Below are positions 26,918-37,303 of a stretch of DNA of 64,000 nucleotides, one piece after another. Position numbers and translations under genes: made by a program. Position 1 is the first letter of the stretch; each line of letters starts with the position of its first letter. The DNA is from Pseudofrancisella aestuarii (GTDB lineage Bacteria; Pseudomonadota; Gammaproteobacteria; Francisellales; Francisellaceae), in contig NZ_QLIS02000001.1 in NCBI RefSeq assembly GCF_003574475.2, positions 737,156 to 801,155 of the forward strand, in the 5' to 3' direction. Under the pieces are notes generated by a model. That model was not told the DNA's origin, did not search any database, and worked only from the letters and a program-made list of their open reading frames with translations.

Positions 26918-26931
26918 AATTCCTCCTACAT

Positions 26932-27615
26932 TTATTCTAGGATTAGTGAACCATCTACTAATCTATAAATTTTATCCATTTTCTTAGCAAGATCTTCATC
27001 ATGAGTAACTACTACAAAACTAGTCTTATACTCCTCACTTAATTCTTGCATTAATCTAAAAATATTTTCTGATCTTGTTGAGTCTAAATTTCCAGTAGGC
27101 TCATCTGCTAATATACAATTTGGCTTTGTAACCAAAGCTCTAGCAATTGCCACTCTCTGTCTTTCACCACCAGAAAGTTCAGACGGCTTATGATTTTCTC
27201 TCTTCTCAAGACCCACTTTTTCTAAAATTTCTTTTGCTAATTTTAACGCATCAGCTTTTTTGTATTTTTTAGTTATTGCTAGTGGAATCATTACATTTTC
27301 TAAAGCTGTAAATTCTGGTAACAAATGGTGTAACTGATAAATAAAACCCAAATGCTCATTCCTCATCTTCGCCCTTTTATTTGGAGATAGATTGTCAAAC
27401 CTTTTATCCATCAAAAAGACTTCTCCATATGTTGCCTTATCTAATCCACCAAGTACATTTAGTAAAGTAGTTTTACCGGATCCAGACAAACCTAAAATAG
27501 CAACCTTTTCACCTTCATTAATATCTAAATTAATATCTTTTAATATTGAGATATTATTTTTAAATTCAGAATAATCCTTACTAATATTCTTACAACTAAT
27601 AACCACTTTACTCAT
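26932..27615 (-). CDS. lolD: LolD, ATPase of the lipoprotein-releasing ABC transporter
   Basis: This 227-residue ABC ATPase has Walker A GLSGSGKT at residues 42-49, the signature LSGGE at 147-151 and Walker B ILADEP at 168-173. FIYQLHHLLPEF at about 91-102 is typical of the LolD/MacB group. It energises release of lipoproteins from the inner membrane to the carrier LolA. Its start overlaps the end of the permease gene by eight bases, and the two are a clear pair. Confidence 0.95.
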   Translation of the reverse strand: MSKVVISCKNISKDYSEFKNNISILKDINLDINEGEKVAILGLSGSGKTTLLNVLGGLDKATYGEVFLMDKRFDNLSPNKRAKMRNEHLGFIYQLHHLLPEFTALENVMIPLAITKKYKKADALKLAKEILEKVGLEKRENHKPSELSGGERQRVAIARALVTKPNCILADEPTGNLDSTRSENIFRLMQELSEEYKTSFVVVTHDEDLAKKMDKIYRLVDGSLILE

Positions 27616-28870
27616 ATCTTAAAGCCTCCACAGGTTGTACTCTAGAAGCACTCCACGCAGGATAAAGTGTTGCAAAGAAACTTAAAATAACAGATGCAAT
27701 CATCACTTTTAGAACATCCGACCACATTAAAGTCGAAGGGATATAATCAATCATATAAACACTTGCACTAATTAATTGTTGTCCAAGCACTTTTTGAATA
27801 AAATTAACGATCTCGGTCGCATAAGTAGCTAACCCAATACCTAGAACAACTCCTATCAAAGTTCCAATAAGACCTATAATAAATCCTTGATAAATAAATA
27901 CCGCCAATATCTGTTTAGATGACATCCCCATAGTTCTTAAAATAGCTATATCACTTCTTTTATCTGTAACTACCATTACCAATGAGGACAATAAATTAAA
28001 TACCGCCACCATAATGATTAAAAGTAAAATGAAAAACATCATAGTTTTTTCCATTTTTAAAGCATCAAAGAAAGATCTATTTTCATCTGTCCAATCTTTT
28101 GCCATATAATACGGTGAAAGTAAGCTAGTATTTAAAGCATATTTTAATGAAGGCGCATCATAAACATTCTTCATAGCTAACTGTAAACTAGTTACTTTAT
28201 CTCCCATTTGGAAAAGTTTCTGAGCATTTTGAAGATTTATAAATGCATAATATGCATCGTACTGATAGCTAACTGAGAAAATACCTGTAACAGTAAATTG
28301 CTTTATCCGTGGCATCATCCCAGCTGGAGTTAGATTAACCTGTGGAACAATTAGAGTGACTTTATCACCCACTATCACACCCAGACTATCAGCTAAAGCT
28401 TTACCAAGAACAACGTTATAGCCTTCATTTTTATCTAATGAATCTAAACTGCCATGAATAATATTATCAGCTATTGGTAAAACTTTAACTTCCTCTTTTG
28501 GTGATATCCCTTGAATCTGCACAAATGCTGTTGTACTTCCTCTTTCATTAGATGTTAAAAGACCCTGTGAACTAATAAGAGGAGCGGCTGCTGTAACTTG
28601 ATCAGTTTTCTTTTCTATATCCTTAGCTAAGTTTTCCCAATTATTTAATTTTCCACCTACTTCATAAACTTTTACAGGTGGAACCATCATTAAAATTTTA
28701 CTTTTAATTTGATCATCAAAACCATTCATAACTGACATAACTGTAATAAGAACAGCAACACCTAATGATATTCCCAAAAATGAGATTGCAGAAATTATAG
28801 AAATAAATCTATTTCTCTTTTTTGCACGAATATATCGCAAACCTATAAATAAAGGTAAATTTCTAAACAT
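27608..28870 (-). CDS. lolF: LolF/LolC/LolE-type lipoprotein-releasing permease
   Basis: This 420-residue permease uses the ATG at 28870, which begins MFRNLPLFIGLRYIRAKKRN, the standard start of LolC/E proteins. The frame stays open to 28981, but that extension runs into the 5S rRNA gene and is not coding. Residues of about 25-45 form the first membrane span, a large periplasmic domain follows, and three spans occupy the last 170 residues (FtsX-like). Francisella species are reported to have one permease (LolF) that works as a homodimer instead of LolC plus LolE, so I use that symbol. Databases may call it lolC or lolE. Confidence 0.93.
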   Translation of the reverse strand: MFRNLPLFIGLRYIRAKKRNRFISIISAISFLGISLGVAVLITVMSVMNGFDDQIKSKILMMVPPVKVYEVGGKLNNWENLAKDIEKKTDQVTAAAPLISSQGLLTSNERGSTTAFVQIQGISPKEEVKVLPIADNIIHGSLDSLDKNEGYNVVLGKALADSLGVIVGDKVTLIVPQVNLTPAGMMPRIKQFTVTGIFSVSYQYDAYYAFINLQNAQKLFQMGDKVTSLQLAMKNVYDAPSLKYALNTSLLSPYYMAKDWTDENRSFFDALKMEKTMMFFILLLIIMVAVFNLLSSLVMVVTDKRSDIAILRTMGMSSKQILAVFIYQGFIIGLIGTLIGVVLGIGLATYATEIVNFIQKVLGQQLISASVYMIDYIPSTLMWSDVLKVMIASVILSFFATLYPAWSASRVQPVEALRYE

Positions 28871-28921
28871 TAGTTGAATATAAATCATAAAGATGACTAG
28901 TATGATAACATATGGGAAAAT

Positions 28922-28948
28922 TAAAAACAGTTTAAAGACTTTTAACTT
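28922..28948 (-). terminator. Possible weak terminator after the isolated 5S rRNA
   Basis: On the minus strand an imperfect AT-rich inverted repeat (AGTTAAAAG with CTTTAAACT) is followed by GTTTTTAATTTT. The hairpin is weak and has almost no loop, so this is only a candidate end for the 5S transcript. Without termination here the 5S transcript would run into lolF. Confidence 0.25.
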
Positions 28949-28958
28949 TATTGAAAAG

Positions 28959-29075
28959 TGCTGACGATTACTTACTTTCACCTGGCGAATGCCAGACTAT
29001 CATCAGCGTTAACCCGTTTCACTTCTGAGTTCGGAATGGAATCAGGTGGTTCCAGGTTGCTATTATCGTCAGCAG
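28959..29075 (-). rRNA. rrf: 5S ribosomal RNA, isolated copy
   Basis: The minus strand reads as a full 5S rRNA of about 117 bases. It holds the universal core CCGAACTCAGAAGTGAAAC and closing ends GCTGACGAT and ATCGTCAGC that pair as helix I. No 16S or 23S gene is adjacent, because dnaE ends 45 bases upstream and lolF begins 89 bases downstream. It differs from the 5S at the right end of the window, but the changes in the hairpin (G-C here, A-T there) keep pairing, so the gene looks functional. I recall that F. tularensis has one more 5S than 16S genes. Confidence 0.95.
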
Positions 29076-29080
29076 CTACA

Positions 29081-29108
29081 ATGATACTCTTATAAGATAG
29101 GATGTCAA
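29081..29108 (-). promoter_or_regulatory. Dedicated sigma-70 promoter of the isolated 5S rRNA
   Basis: On the minus strand a perfect -35 box TTGACA (29108-29103) and a -10 box TATCAT (29086-29081) are 16 bases apart. The expected start of transcription, about seven bases on, is at 29074-29075, which is the 5' end of the mature 5S. The promoter begins 12 bases after the dnaE stop codon. Confidence 0.75.
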
Positions 29109-29119
29109 CTATTGTTTCT

Positions 29120-32100
29120 TTAAAAAGAAATTTTTATACCTTGTTCTATATTTTGCCTAATATTATTAACAAATTCATAGATAGAAAATTTTTGACCCAA
29201 TGTATCAAAAGTTGCTTCAACATCCTCACAATCAACTTTTATTTCTAAAAGCTTACTGCCACAGTTTTGATTTTTATTTATATTCACTTTCAATGCCTGT
29301 AAAGATTTCTGTAACTGATTGGTATCAACCTCAGAGCTTTTAATCTCCAATTTAACTTTAGAAAAGCTTTGATCAACATATTGTTTTATAGGTAAGACCT
29401 TATCAACGTTTAGCTTATTTCTATCACGTTGAATATCACGACTAATTTTGCCCTCTACTACTACAATGTCATCAACATTTATATTGTCTTTAACTGATGC
29501 GAAGATATCCTCACTAATCAGACAGTCTGCTCTATCAAACTCATCATCTATATTAAGAATATAAAGAATTCTACCCTGCTTAGTTTTTCTTCTGATCGCA
29601 GGAGTTATCATACTAGCAATAATTCTGACAGAATTACCGTCCATACTTGGATGTTGAATTTTCTCAAGATTGCTAAAGCTCACATAATTACGCCAATGAT
29701 TTTCCTCATCAATAATATGACCAGAAAAATACATCCCTAAAGCTTTTTTCTCATTGATTAAGAGTTCTTTCAGATCCCACTCTTGTTGTAGGCACTCTTT
29801 TTCTAAATCTTTATCAGTATCATGCTCCTGCTCTGTAAACCCAAATAGATCATCCTGTCCAGCTTCTGTCATATCATTTACATAACTAGCATTTTTAATA
29901 GCAGTTTGGATTGAGTTAAAAGCTGTAGCTCTATTTGTAGATATTGATTTAACCGCTCCTGCAAAACATAATGCTTCTAGTGACTTTTTATTAACTTTTC
30001 TTATATCTACTCTACGACACAAATCAAAAATAGAACGGAATTTACCATCTTTCTCACGCTCATTGAGAATACTTTTTATTGCTTCTGTACCAAGACCTTT
30101 TATCACACCAAGACCCAAGAGAATCCTACTCTGACCAACAGCTTTACAATCATAAGAGCTTCTATTTATATCTGGTGACTCTACTGTAATCCCCATATCT
30201 TTACAGTCTAGGATAAACTTAACTATCTGATCAGTATTACCCATATCCCCAGACATGAGTGATGCCATGTACTCATCAGGATAACGAGCTTTAAGCCATG
30301 CCGTTTGATAAGCAATTAAAGCATAAGCTGCAGCATGAGATTTGTTAAAACCATACCCAGCAAATGCTTCCATCTGGTCAAATATCTCATCAGCAAGTCC
30401 TGCCTCGATATTATGATACTTTTCTGCACCCTCTTTAAAGATTTTTCTTTGTTGCTCCATCTCTTCAGGTTTCTTTTTACCCATTGCTCGACGAAGCAAA
30501 TCTGCAGCACCTAATGTGTAGCCAGCTAGTATCTGAGCCATTTGCATAACCTGCTCCTGATAAACTGGGATACCGTAAGTTTCTTGTAAAACCTCTTCTA
30601 ATAAAGGATGTAAGTATATTGTCTGTTTTCTACCATGTTTTCTATCTACGAAAGTAGGAATATTCTCCATAGGACCTGGTCGATACAAGGCAACTAAGGC
30701 AATAATCTCTTCAAAATTACTAGTTCTAAGATCTTTGACAATCTCTCTCATACCCTGTGATTCAAGCTGAAATATTCCAGTAGTATTACCTTTCTGTAAA
30801 AGCTCAAATGTTTTTTTATCATCTAGCGGAATATCTGAAATATCCAAAGGTTTCTCATCTTTAGACTTTTTAGCATTAATACTTTTTACAGTATTATTTA
30901 TAACTGTTAAGTTTTTTAGACCTAGAAAGTCGAATTTAACAAGACCCACATCTTCAACATCGCCTTTGTCAAACTGAGTAACTATATCACCATCTTTATC
31001 TTCACAATAAATTGGTGCAAAATCAGAGATAACTGTCGGCGATATAACAATACCAGCAGCATGTTTACCTAAGCTTCTTGGCAATCCTTCAAGTTTTTGA
31101 GCTTTTTCTACTACTTCAGCAACATCTTCATCTATTTGCATTTCCTCGTACAAAGGCTCTCCTTCATGAAGAATTTTCTTAAATGTAGTACCTGGAGTTT
31201 CTGGAATAAGCTTAGCTATCCTATCTCCAAAACCAAAACTCTGTCCCAGAACACGCACTACATCTCGGACAACACCTTTTGCAGCCATTGTTCCATAAGT
31301 AATTATTTGTCCTACGCTTTCTTTACCATATTTCTGCTCAACGTATTTAATAACCCGATCTCTTCCCTCGATACAGAAATCAATATCAAAATCAGGCATT
31401 GATACCCTTTCAGGATTCAGAAATCTCTCAAAAAGCAATCCATAAGGTAATGGATCTAAATCTGTAATTAGAAGTGAATATGCGACAAGTGAACCAGCAC
31501 CAGAACCACGCCCTGGACCAACTGGAATATCATTTTCTTTTGCCCAACGTATAAAGTCCTCAACTATTAAGAAATAACCAGGAAAGCCCATGTCACAAAT
31601 TATATCGATCTCCATTTGTAATCTAGCTTTATACTTTTCAATAGTTTTCTCTTTATCCTCTTCAGATAAACCTTCTGTAATTTTCTCTAATCTTTTGTCT
31701 AAACCTTTATAACTTATGACTGAAAAGTATTCTCTTTCAGTCATACCATCTGGTATATCAACAGTTGGTAGACAAGGTTTTCCTAATTCAAAAGTTACAT
31801 TACATCTTCTTGCTATAGCTAAAGTGTTTTCAACCACTACAGGTACAGCACTAAAATTTTTATGCATTTCTTCAGATGATTTTAGATACTGCTCTCTAGT
31901 GAACTTTGAAACTCTTCTTTCATCTAAGATAGTTGTTTTCTCGTTAATGCAAGCTCTTATTTCATGGATATCATAATCTTCTTGCTCCATGAAAACCGTG
32001 CAGTTAGTTGCTACAACTATTAACTGATGTTTACTTGCAAGCTCTAAAATCCCTGAGTTATACAAAGACTCATTTTCAAAACCTAATTTATGAATTTCTA

Positions 32101-32593
32101 AAACAAAATTATCTTTGCCAAAAATATCTAAATAACTTTGAAGGACTTCTTCAATTTTAGATTCTTGTTGTTGCAAAATAGCTTTACCAAGTTCTCCGTT
32201 TATCCCACCGGATAAACATATAATTTCTGATAAGTTATTCTTACTTAACCATTCTTTAGGGATAACTGGAACACCAGATGCACCTCTTTCAGCTTTTTGA
32301 TAAGCAGCTGAGATTAGCTTTACAATATTTTGATAACCGATATTTGTTTCTGCTAAAAGGACTAAGTCACTAACACCAAATTCGGTATCAACTTTTAGCT
32401 CGACACCAAATATAGGTTTAACTCCAGTCTTTAAAGCTTCTTTATAAAACTTAACAGCAGAAAAAAGATTACAAACATCTGTCAATGCTAATGCAACAAT
32501 GTCTTTCTCTTTAGCAGCATTAAAAAGATCAGAAATTCTAACAGTACTATCGACTACAGAATAGCCTGTATGAACTCTAAGATGAGAAATCAT
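29120..32593 (-). CDS. dnaE: DNA polymerase III alpha subunit
   Basis: This 1157-residue replicative polymerase has the PHP domain at the N terminus (HLRVHTGYSVVDS), GPGRGSGAGSLVAY in the palm, and the catalytic MPDFDIDFC with aspartates at residues 401 and 403, the same numbers as in E. coli. The finger and helix-hairpin-helix regions follow (GYGFNKSHAAAYALIAYQTA), then a C-terminal OB domain (residues of about 980-1060) and a tail for the beta clamp and tau. Length is normal for the E. coli-type enzyme. It appears to be transcribed alone, with about 170 bases upstream. Confidence 0.97.
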   Translation of the reverse strand: MISHLRVHTGYSVVDSTVRISDLFNAAKEKDIVALALTDVCNLFSAVKFYKEALKTGVKPIFGVELKVDTEFGVSDLVLLAETNIGYQNIVKLISAAYQKAERGASGVPVIPKEWLSKNNLSEIICLSGGINGELGKAILQQQESKIEEVLQSYLDIFGKDNFVLEIHKLGFENESLYNSGILELASKHQLIVVATNCTVFMEQEDYDIHEIRACINEKTTILDERRVSKFTREQYLKSSEEMHKNFSAVPVVVENTLAIARRCNVTFELGKPCLPTVDIPDGMTEREYFSVISYKGLDKRLEKITEGLSEEDKEKTIEKYKARLQMEIDIICDMGFPGYFLIVEDFIRWAKENDIPVGPGRGSGAGSLVAYSLLITDLDPLPYGLLFERFLNPERVSMPDFDIDFCIEGRDRVIKYVEQKYGKESVGQIITYGTMAAKGVVRDVVRVLGQSFGFGDRIAKLIPETPGTTFKKILHEGEPLYEEMQIDEDVAEVVEKAQKLEGLPRSLGKHAAGIVISPTVISDFAPIYCEDKDGDIVTQFDKGDVEDVGLVKFDFLGLKNLTVINNTVKSINAKKSKDEKPLDISDIPLDDKKTFELLQKGNTTGIFQLESQGMREIVKDLRTSNFEEIIALVALYRPGPMENIPTFVDRKHGRKQTIYLHPLLEEVLQETYGIPVYQEQVMQMAQILAGYTLGAADLLRRAMGKKKPEEMEQQRKIFKEGAEKYHNIEAGLADEIFDQMEAFAGYGFNKSHAAAYALIAYQTAWLKARYPDEYMASLMSGDMGNTDQIVKFILDCKDMGITVESPDINRSSYDCKAVGQSRILLGLGVIKGLGTEAIKSILNEREKDGKFRSIFDLCRRVDIRKVNKKSLEALCFAGAVKSISTNRATAFNSIQTAIKNASYVNDMTEAGQDDLFGFTEQEHDTDKDLEKECLQQEWDLKELLINEKKALGMYFSGHIIDEENHWRNYVSFSNLEKIQHPSMDGNSVRIIASMITPAIRRKTKQGRILYILNIDDEFDRADCLISEDIFASVKDNINVDDIVVVEGKISRDIQRDRNKLNVDKVLPIKQYVDQSFSKVKLEIKSSEVDTNQLQKSLQALKVNINKNQNCGSKLLEIKVDCEDVEATFDTLGQKFSIYEFVNNIRQNIEQGIKISF

Positions 32594-32762
32594 AAATCAG
32601 AAAATTTTTTAATTATAAAAATATTCTTAAATCTTACTATAATTTAGCTACAAAATCATATATCAGACAAAAACAAATTAACCATAAATTCATACATAAA
32701 GAAAAACTTGCAGATTAAATAAATAGCATAACTATAACTAGATCAAACAATTTGCATTAAAT

Positions 32763-33827
32763 TTACTTATTTTCTGATATTAACTTTTCTAAATCTGAAT
32801 AATATTGAATATCTTTAAGCTGTGTATTTGCCCTTGAGTTTACAGCCCATTGAGCATAACAACTCCCTGAAGGAGTACACTTACCCGCTACACCAAACTC
32901 ATCCACTAGCCTAAACTGATTAGTTATATCTTGTAAATTATTTAATCTATCTGCTGTGGTATTGTATAAAACTCCCTCTTTTCTACTATCTAAATCAGAA
33001 TTACCATACTGAGTGTTGCACGCTTTCTCAAAAGCATTAGTAGGCATACACCCTCTCACATTAAAATAGCCCCATGCATACTTTTGAATTCCTTCTACAA
33101 ACCACCATGCATGAGTTGTATGGAAATCTCCTTTAACTTCGTCAAAGTAATTATCTATATTAAAACCTTGTGGTACTTTATAAGTTATTACTTCTAACTT
33201 GTAGCTGTATAAATGGAATGACCTTAGTTTATTATTAATAGACTCTATCATTTGAAGAGTCTTATATATCCCTTCCGTTGTCTCTGGAACATCTATAAAT
33301 AAAGATATATTTCCTCTGATATAGTCATGTTTTACAGCTATCCACTCTTCTGCAGAACCAGTTTTAAACATATAAGCCAAAGAATCATTAACCTGATTAA
33401 AATATTTCTGCTGAGTTGCTTTGTCTTCTTCACCAGAACCTGGACTACCTGACCCTAAACCACCTATTATTAAATAATTTGTTCCCACCTTATCTATATA
33501 AGGTTTAAACATATCTTGCCATTGCTTACCTATACTACTCCACATATATCCTGTAGCTAATAATCTATCTGTTTTTGGAAAATACGAGCCAGAATACTCT
33601 GCATCACTCTTTTTATCACTGGGCTTATAATCAAAATTATATCCACCCAAATTATCTGAATAGCTAATACCTGATACATCAAATTTCTCACCATGATATT
33701 GCTGTTCGAGCTTCTGCTCTATTTTCTCTTTAACTTCAGGATATCCCTGTATCCAATCTATAAATCCACAATATCCCATCGCAGGTATTGCTAATGTTGT
33801 TGCTAGCAGTAGTTTTCTTAGCTTCAT
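32763..33827 (-). CDS. Exported protein of unknown function
   Basis: This 354-residue protein begins with a clear signal peptide (MKLRKLLLATTLAIPAMGYC, with cleavage likely after about residue 19-21), preceded by GGAAGCGAG as ribosome binding site. The mature part is rich in Tyr, Trp, Asp and Gly. It includes a Gly/Ser run (GGLGSGSPGSGEED) around residues 122-135 and TTHAWWFVEGIQKYAWGYFNV around 240-260. Four cysteines in the C-terminal third could form two disulphides. The aromatic and glycine content suggests a periplasmic or secreted carbohydrate- or protein-binding protein, but I recognise no family. It is a single gene between dnaE and the gcv operon. Confidence 0.75.
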   Translation of the reverse strand: MKLRKLLLATTLAIPAMGYCGFIDWIQGYPEVKEKIEQKLEQQYHGEKFDVSGISYSDNLGGYNFDYKPSDKKSDAEYSGSYFPKTDRLLATGYMWSSIGKQWQDMFKPYIDKVGTNYLIIGGLGSGSPGSGEEDKATQQKYFNQVNDSLAYMFKTGSAEEWIAVKHDYIRGNISLFIDVPETTEGIYKTLQMIESINNKLRSFHLYSYKLEVITYKVPQGFNIDNYFDEVKGDFHTTHAWWFVEGIQKYAWGYFNVRGCMPTNAFEKACNTQYGNSDLDSRKEGVLYNTTADRLNNLQDITNQFRLVDEFGVAGKCTPSGSCYAQWAVNSRANTQLKDIQYYSDLEKLISENK

Positions 33828-34011
33828 TTTTTATTCTCGCTTCCTAAAAATCACAAATAAAATTGAACGCAACATGTAAAAATTTACTATTCAATCTCTA
33901 AATTCAAAAGTATCAAATTATGAAACCTTTTCCTAGCAAGAAAAAAGCTTATAGACATTTAGTTAAGAAATTAATTAAGATGAAAAAGATATTTGACTAA
34001 TAATTTAACTA

Positions 34012-35460
34012 TTATTGTTTGCCACTCCAAACGATATCAAGCTCTTTTGCAGCTTTAACATCATCCAGGCGACGAACTGGTAAATTATAAGGAGCTTTTT
34101 TTAGATAATTTGGATCTTTTGCAGCAATGTCTCTTATTTCAATCATTGCTTGTATAAATTTCTCCATACTATCTATAGTTTCTGTCTCTGTTGGTTCAAT
34201 CAGCAAACATTCTGGCACTAATAATGGGAAATACATAGTTGGCGCATGTACTCCTCTGTCTATTAAGCACTTAGCGAAGTCTGTTGCTGTGACTCCATAC
34301 TTTTGCAGCTCTGGTTTTAGAGTAATTATAAACTCGTGAGAAGCCCTTCTTTCTGGATAAGCCAGAGTAAAACCCTCATCTCTAAGTCTAGCCATCATAT
34401 AGTTTGCATTTAGAGTAGCCATTTCAGAAGCTCTAGATAAACCATCCCCACCTAATAAAGCTGCATAAACATATGCTCTTATAAGAACCCCAACATTTCC
34501 ACCAAATGCCGAAAGTTTTCCTATTGTTTCTGGCACATCTTTATCTTCTAGCCATACATATTTATTTTCTTTTTTACCGACCACAGGAATTGGTAAGAAT
34601 TTCTTAAGCTTGTCATTAACAGCAACTGGTCCAGCACCTGGTCCACCACCACCGTGAGGTGTCGCAAAAGTTTTATGCAAATTCATGTGAAGGACATCAA
34701 ACCCCATATCACCAGGTCTTACTTTACCCATAATTGCATTAAGATTCGCACCATCATAGTATAAAAGTCCACCAGCTTTATGAACCATATTAGCTATAGT
34801 TTTTATCTCTCTCTCAAACACTCCAACTGTCGAAGGATTAGTTAGCATGATACCTGCTGTCTTAGGACCAAGAACTTTCTCTAAAGCTTCTATATCAATA
34901 TCACCACATTTTTTTGTAGGTATCTCAATCACCTTAAGCCCACAAACTTTAGCAGTTGCTGGGTTTGTACCATGAGCAGCATCTGGAACTATAATCTCAT
35001 CACGCTCATAGTCACCTCTAGAGTGGTGATATGCTTTAATCATAGCAACCCCAGCGAACTCTCCTTGAGCTCCAGCCATAGGTGCTAATGATACGCCAGT
35101 CATACCAGTTAAGTTTTTAATAACTTCTTGCAAATCGTATAGACAAGCTAATACACCTTGAGAATTCTCAACACTTCCATATGGATGTTTATTTAAAAAC
35201 TCTGATAAAGAAGCAAACTTATGCGCAGCTCTAGGGTTATACTTCATAGTACAAGAACCTAGAGGGTAGAAATTTGTATCTATACAAAAATTTTTACGAG
35301 ACAACTGTGTATAGTGTCTAACCACATCTAGCTCTGCTTGCTCTGGTAATAGTGGAGCTTTACTTCTCAACATATCCTTAGGAATATCTGAAACATCACC
35401 TCTTTTATTTGGCATTAACGGCTTGGAGTTTATTCCTTTAATCTTTTCAAAAATAACCAT
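34012..35460 (-). CDS. gcvPB: Glycine dehydrogenase (decarboxylating) subunit 2
   Basis: This 482-residue protein uses the ATG at 35460, with AGGAGA eight bases upstream; a TTG two codons earlier is less likely. It is the C-terminal half of the P-protein, which decarboxylates glycine using pyridoxal phosphate. The cofactor lysine is in [17 protein letters not shown], and [12 protein letters not shown] and [10 protein letters not shown] are other family motifs. With subunit 1, four bases upstream, it replaces the single-chain GcvP of E. coli. It is the last gene of gcvT-gcvH-gcvPA-gcvPB. Confidence 0.96.
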   Translation of the reverse strand: MVIFEKIKGINSKPLMPNKRGDVSDIPKDMLRSKAPLLPEQAELDVVRHYTQLSRKNFCIDTNFYPLGSCTMKYNPRAAHKFASLSEFLNKHPYGSVENSQGVLACLYDLQEVIKNLTGMTGVSLAPMAGAQGEFAGVAMIKAYHHSRGDYERDEIIVPDAAHGTNPATAKVCGLKVIEIPTKKCGDIDIEALEKVLGPKTAGIMLTNPSTVGVFEREIKTIANMVHKAGGLLYYDGANLNAIMGKVRPGDMGFDVLHMNLHKTFATPHGGGGPGAGPVAVNDKLKKFLPIPVVGKKENKYVWLEDKDVPETIGKLSAFGGNVGVLIRAYVYAALLGGDGLSRASEMATLNANYMMARLRDEGFTLAYPERRASHEFIITLKPELQKYGVTATDFAKCLIDRGVHAPTMYFPLLVPECLLIEPTETETIDSMEKFIQAMIEIRDIAAKDPNYLKKAPYNLPVRRLDDVKAAKELDIVWSGKQ

Positions 35461-35470
35461 TCTCAATCTC

Positions 35471-36832
35471 CTAAACCTTAGCTAAAACTTCTTTCGCTGC
35501 TTGTACATACGTATCATGATCACTTTCATCATGTATTTCCGTAGAGCAAATCATTATGGAATTTTTTAATTCTGGATCATATTCACTTAAATAGTAGCCA
35601 GCCTCTATATTTTTGTCTGCCATTTGCTTAACAAACTCTCTTACGTCTATAGGTAAATCTAAAACTACTTCATTAAAAAAAGGATTATTAAATCTAATAT
35701 TAATACCTTTTATCTCAGTTAACTTCTGTGCAAGATTCTTAGTATTCTCATGAGATTTACTAGCTACTCTATATAAACCCTCAGGACCAAGCAAGCTCAT
35801 ATATATAGTCGCTGCTGTTACCATTAAACCTTGATTCGTACATATATTAGATGTAGCTTTTGCTCTTCTAATATGTTGTTCTCTTGCTTGTAATGTTAAG
35901 CAAAATCCCTCTTTACCATCCATATCTATAGTTCGTCCAACGATTCTGCCAGGCATTTGTCTAACATGACTCATCTTACAAGCCATAAAACCAAAATATG
36001 GACCTCCTGAAGATAGAGGGATGCCTAAAGGTTGACCCTCACCACATACGATATCTGCACCATTATCACCCCACTCACCAGGTGATTTTAATATAGCTAA
36101 AGACATAGGATTCGTTACAGCTATCACTAAAGCTTCTCTACCATGAGCCCAATTTGTTAGAGCATCAACATTTGGAATTTGTCCCAAGAAATTTGGACTT
36201 TGGATAACTACAGCAGCGTAATTATCATTATATTTATCTAGAGTTTCTAAATCTGTCTTACCTTTTTCAGAATCTAGTTTTACAATATCTATTTCCACTT
36301 CCTGATGTTTTGTAACAGATTTTAAAACATCAACATAAGCAGGGTGTAGTGCATCTACTACTAAAATTTTTAAAGATTTAGCTTTTTTATTAGACCTTAT
36401 AGCCATCAAAACAGACTCAGCTAAAGCAGTCGCCCCATCATACATTGAAGCATTCGATGCCTCCATACCTGTCAAAGAAGCTATCATTGTCTGATATTCA
36501 TATATCAATTGAAGATTTCCTTGAGAAGCCTCCGCTTGATAAGGAGTATAAGCTGTATAATACTCACCTCTACTAACAACATCCCATATAGCTGAAGGTA
36601 TATAATGATGATACGCTCCTGCTCCAATAAAATTTATCATCTCTTTATTTTCAGAAGCTCTATTTTTCATTATCCTAGCAAGCTTAATCTCGCTAATTCC
36701 ATCTGGAATATTTTTCAAAGAATCAATTCTTAATGCGTCTGGAATTTCATCAAAGAGAGCCTCAACTGAATTAACTCCAATGATATTCAGCATTTTATTT
36801 ATTTGTTCATCTGTATGTGGAATAAATGACAT
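35471..36832 (-). CDS. gcvPA: Glycine dehydrogenase (decarboxylating) subunit 1
   Basis: This 453-residue protein is the N-terminal half of the split P-protein. Typical segments are [44 protein letters not shown] (here [17 protein letters not shown]) and [16 protein letters not shown]. It works with GcvPB as a heterotetramer and passes the aminomethyl group to lipoylated GcvH. AGGAG lies ten bases before the ATG. The gap to gcvH is 56 bases. Confidence 0.96.
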   Translation of the reverse strand: MSFIPHTDEQINKMLNIIGVNSVEALFDEIPDALRIDSLKNIPDGISEIKLARIMKNRASENKEMINFIGAGAYHHYIPSAIWDVVSRGEYYTAYTPYQAEASQGNLQLIYEYQTMIASLTGMEASNASMYDGATALAESVLMAIRSNKKAKSLKILVVDALHPAYVDVLKSVTKHQEVEIDIVKLDSEKGKTDLETLDKYNDNYAAVVIQSPNFLGQIPNVDALTNWAHGREALVIAVTNPMSLAILKSPGEWGDNGADIVCGEGQPLGIPLSSGGPYFGFMACKMSHVRQMPGRIVGRTIDMDGKEGFCLTLQAREQHIRRAKATSNICTNQGLMVTAATIYMSLLGPEGLYRVASKSHENTKNLAQKLTEIKGINIRFNNPFFNEVVLDLPIDVREFVKQMADKNIEAGYYLSEYDPELKNSIMICSTEIHDESDHDTYVQAAKEVLAKV

Positions 36833-36888
36833 AAGCTCTCCTAATTAAGGCTTAAATTATTTGGAATTTTAAAGATAAATTTTAGTTA

Positions 36889-37272
36889 TTACTCTTCAAT
36901 ACATGCTGAATATTCTTCAGCACTAAGCAAACCTTCAACTTCTGCTTGATCTGATATTTTTAGCTTAAATAACCAGCCACTTTCAAAAGGAGATTTATTA
37001 ATTTGCTCTGGACTATCAACCAAATCTTCATTAACTTCTAACACTTCTCCACCAACTGGAGCATAAACATCAGAAGCCGCTTTTACTGATTCAACAACAC
37101 AAGCATCATCACCCATCTCTAAAGTATCGCCTACCTCAGGTAGTTCAACATACACCAAGTCACCTAAAAGAGATTGTGCATACTCTGTAATTCCAACAGT
37201 TGCTACATCACCCTCTACTTTTACCCACTCGTGTGTTTTTACGTACTTTAAATTATTAGGGATATTTTCCAT
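36889..37272 (-). CDS. gcvH: Glycine cleavage system H protein
   Basis: This 127-residue lipoyl carrier shuttles the aminomethyl group between the P and T proteins. The lipoylation site is [13 protein letters not shown] with Lys64, inside the usual beta-barrel ([17 protein letters not shown] at the start). Length is normal. It lies between gcvT and gcvPA on the same strand, 31 bases after gcvT, with AGGAGAC ahead of the start. Confidence 0.97.
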   Translation of the reverse strand: MENIPNNLKYVKTHEWVKVEGDVATVGITEYAQSLLGDLVYVELPEVGDTLEMGDDACVVESVKAASDVYAPVGGEVLEVNEDLVDSPEQINKSPFESGWLFKLKISDQAEVEGLLSAEEYSACIEE

Positions 37273-37303
37273 AGTTTTTAGTCTCCTAAATATACTTACA
37301 AAG

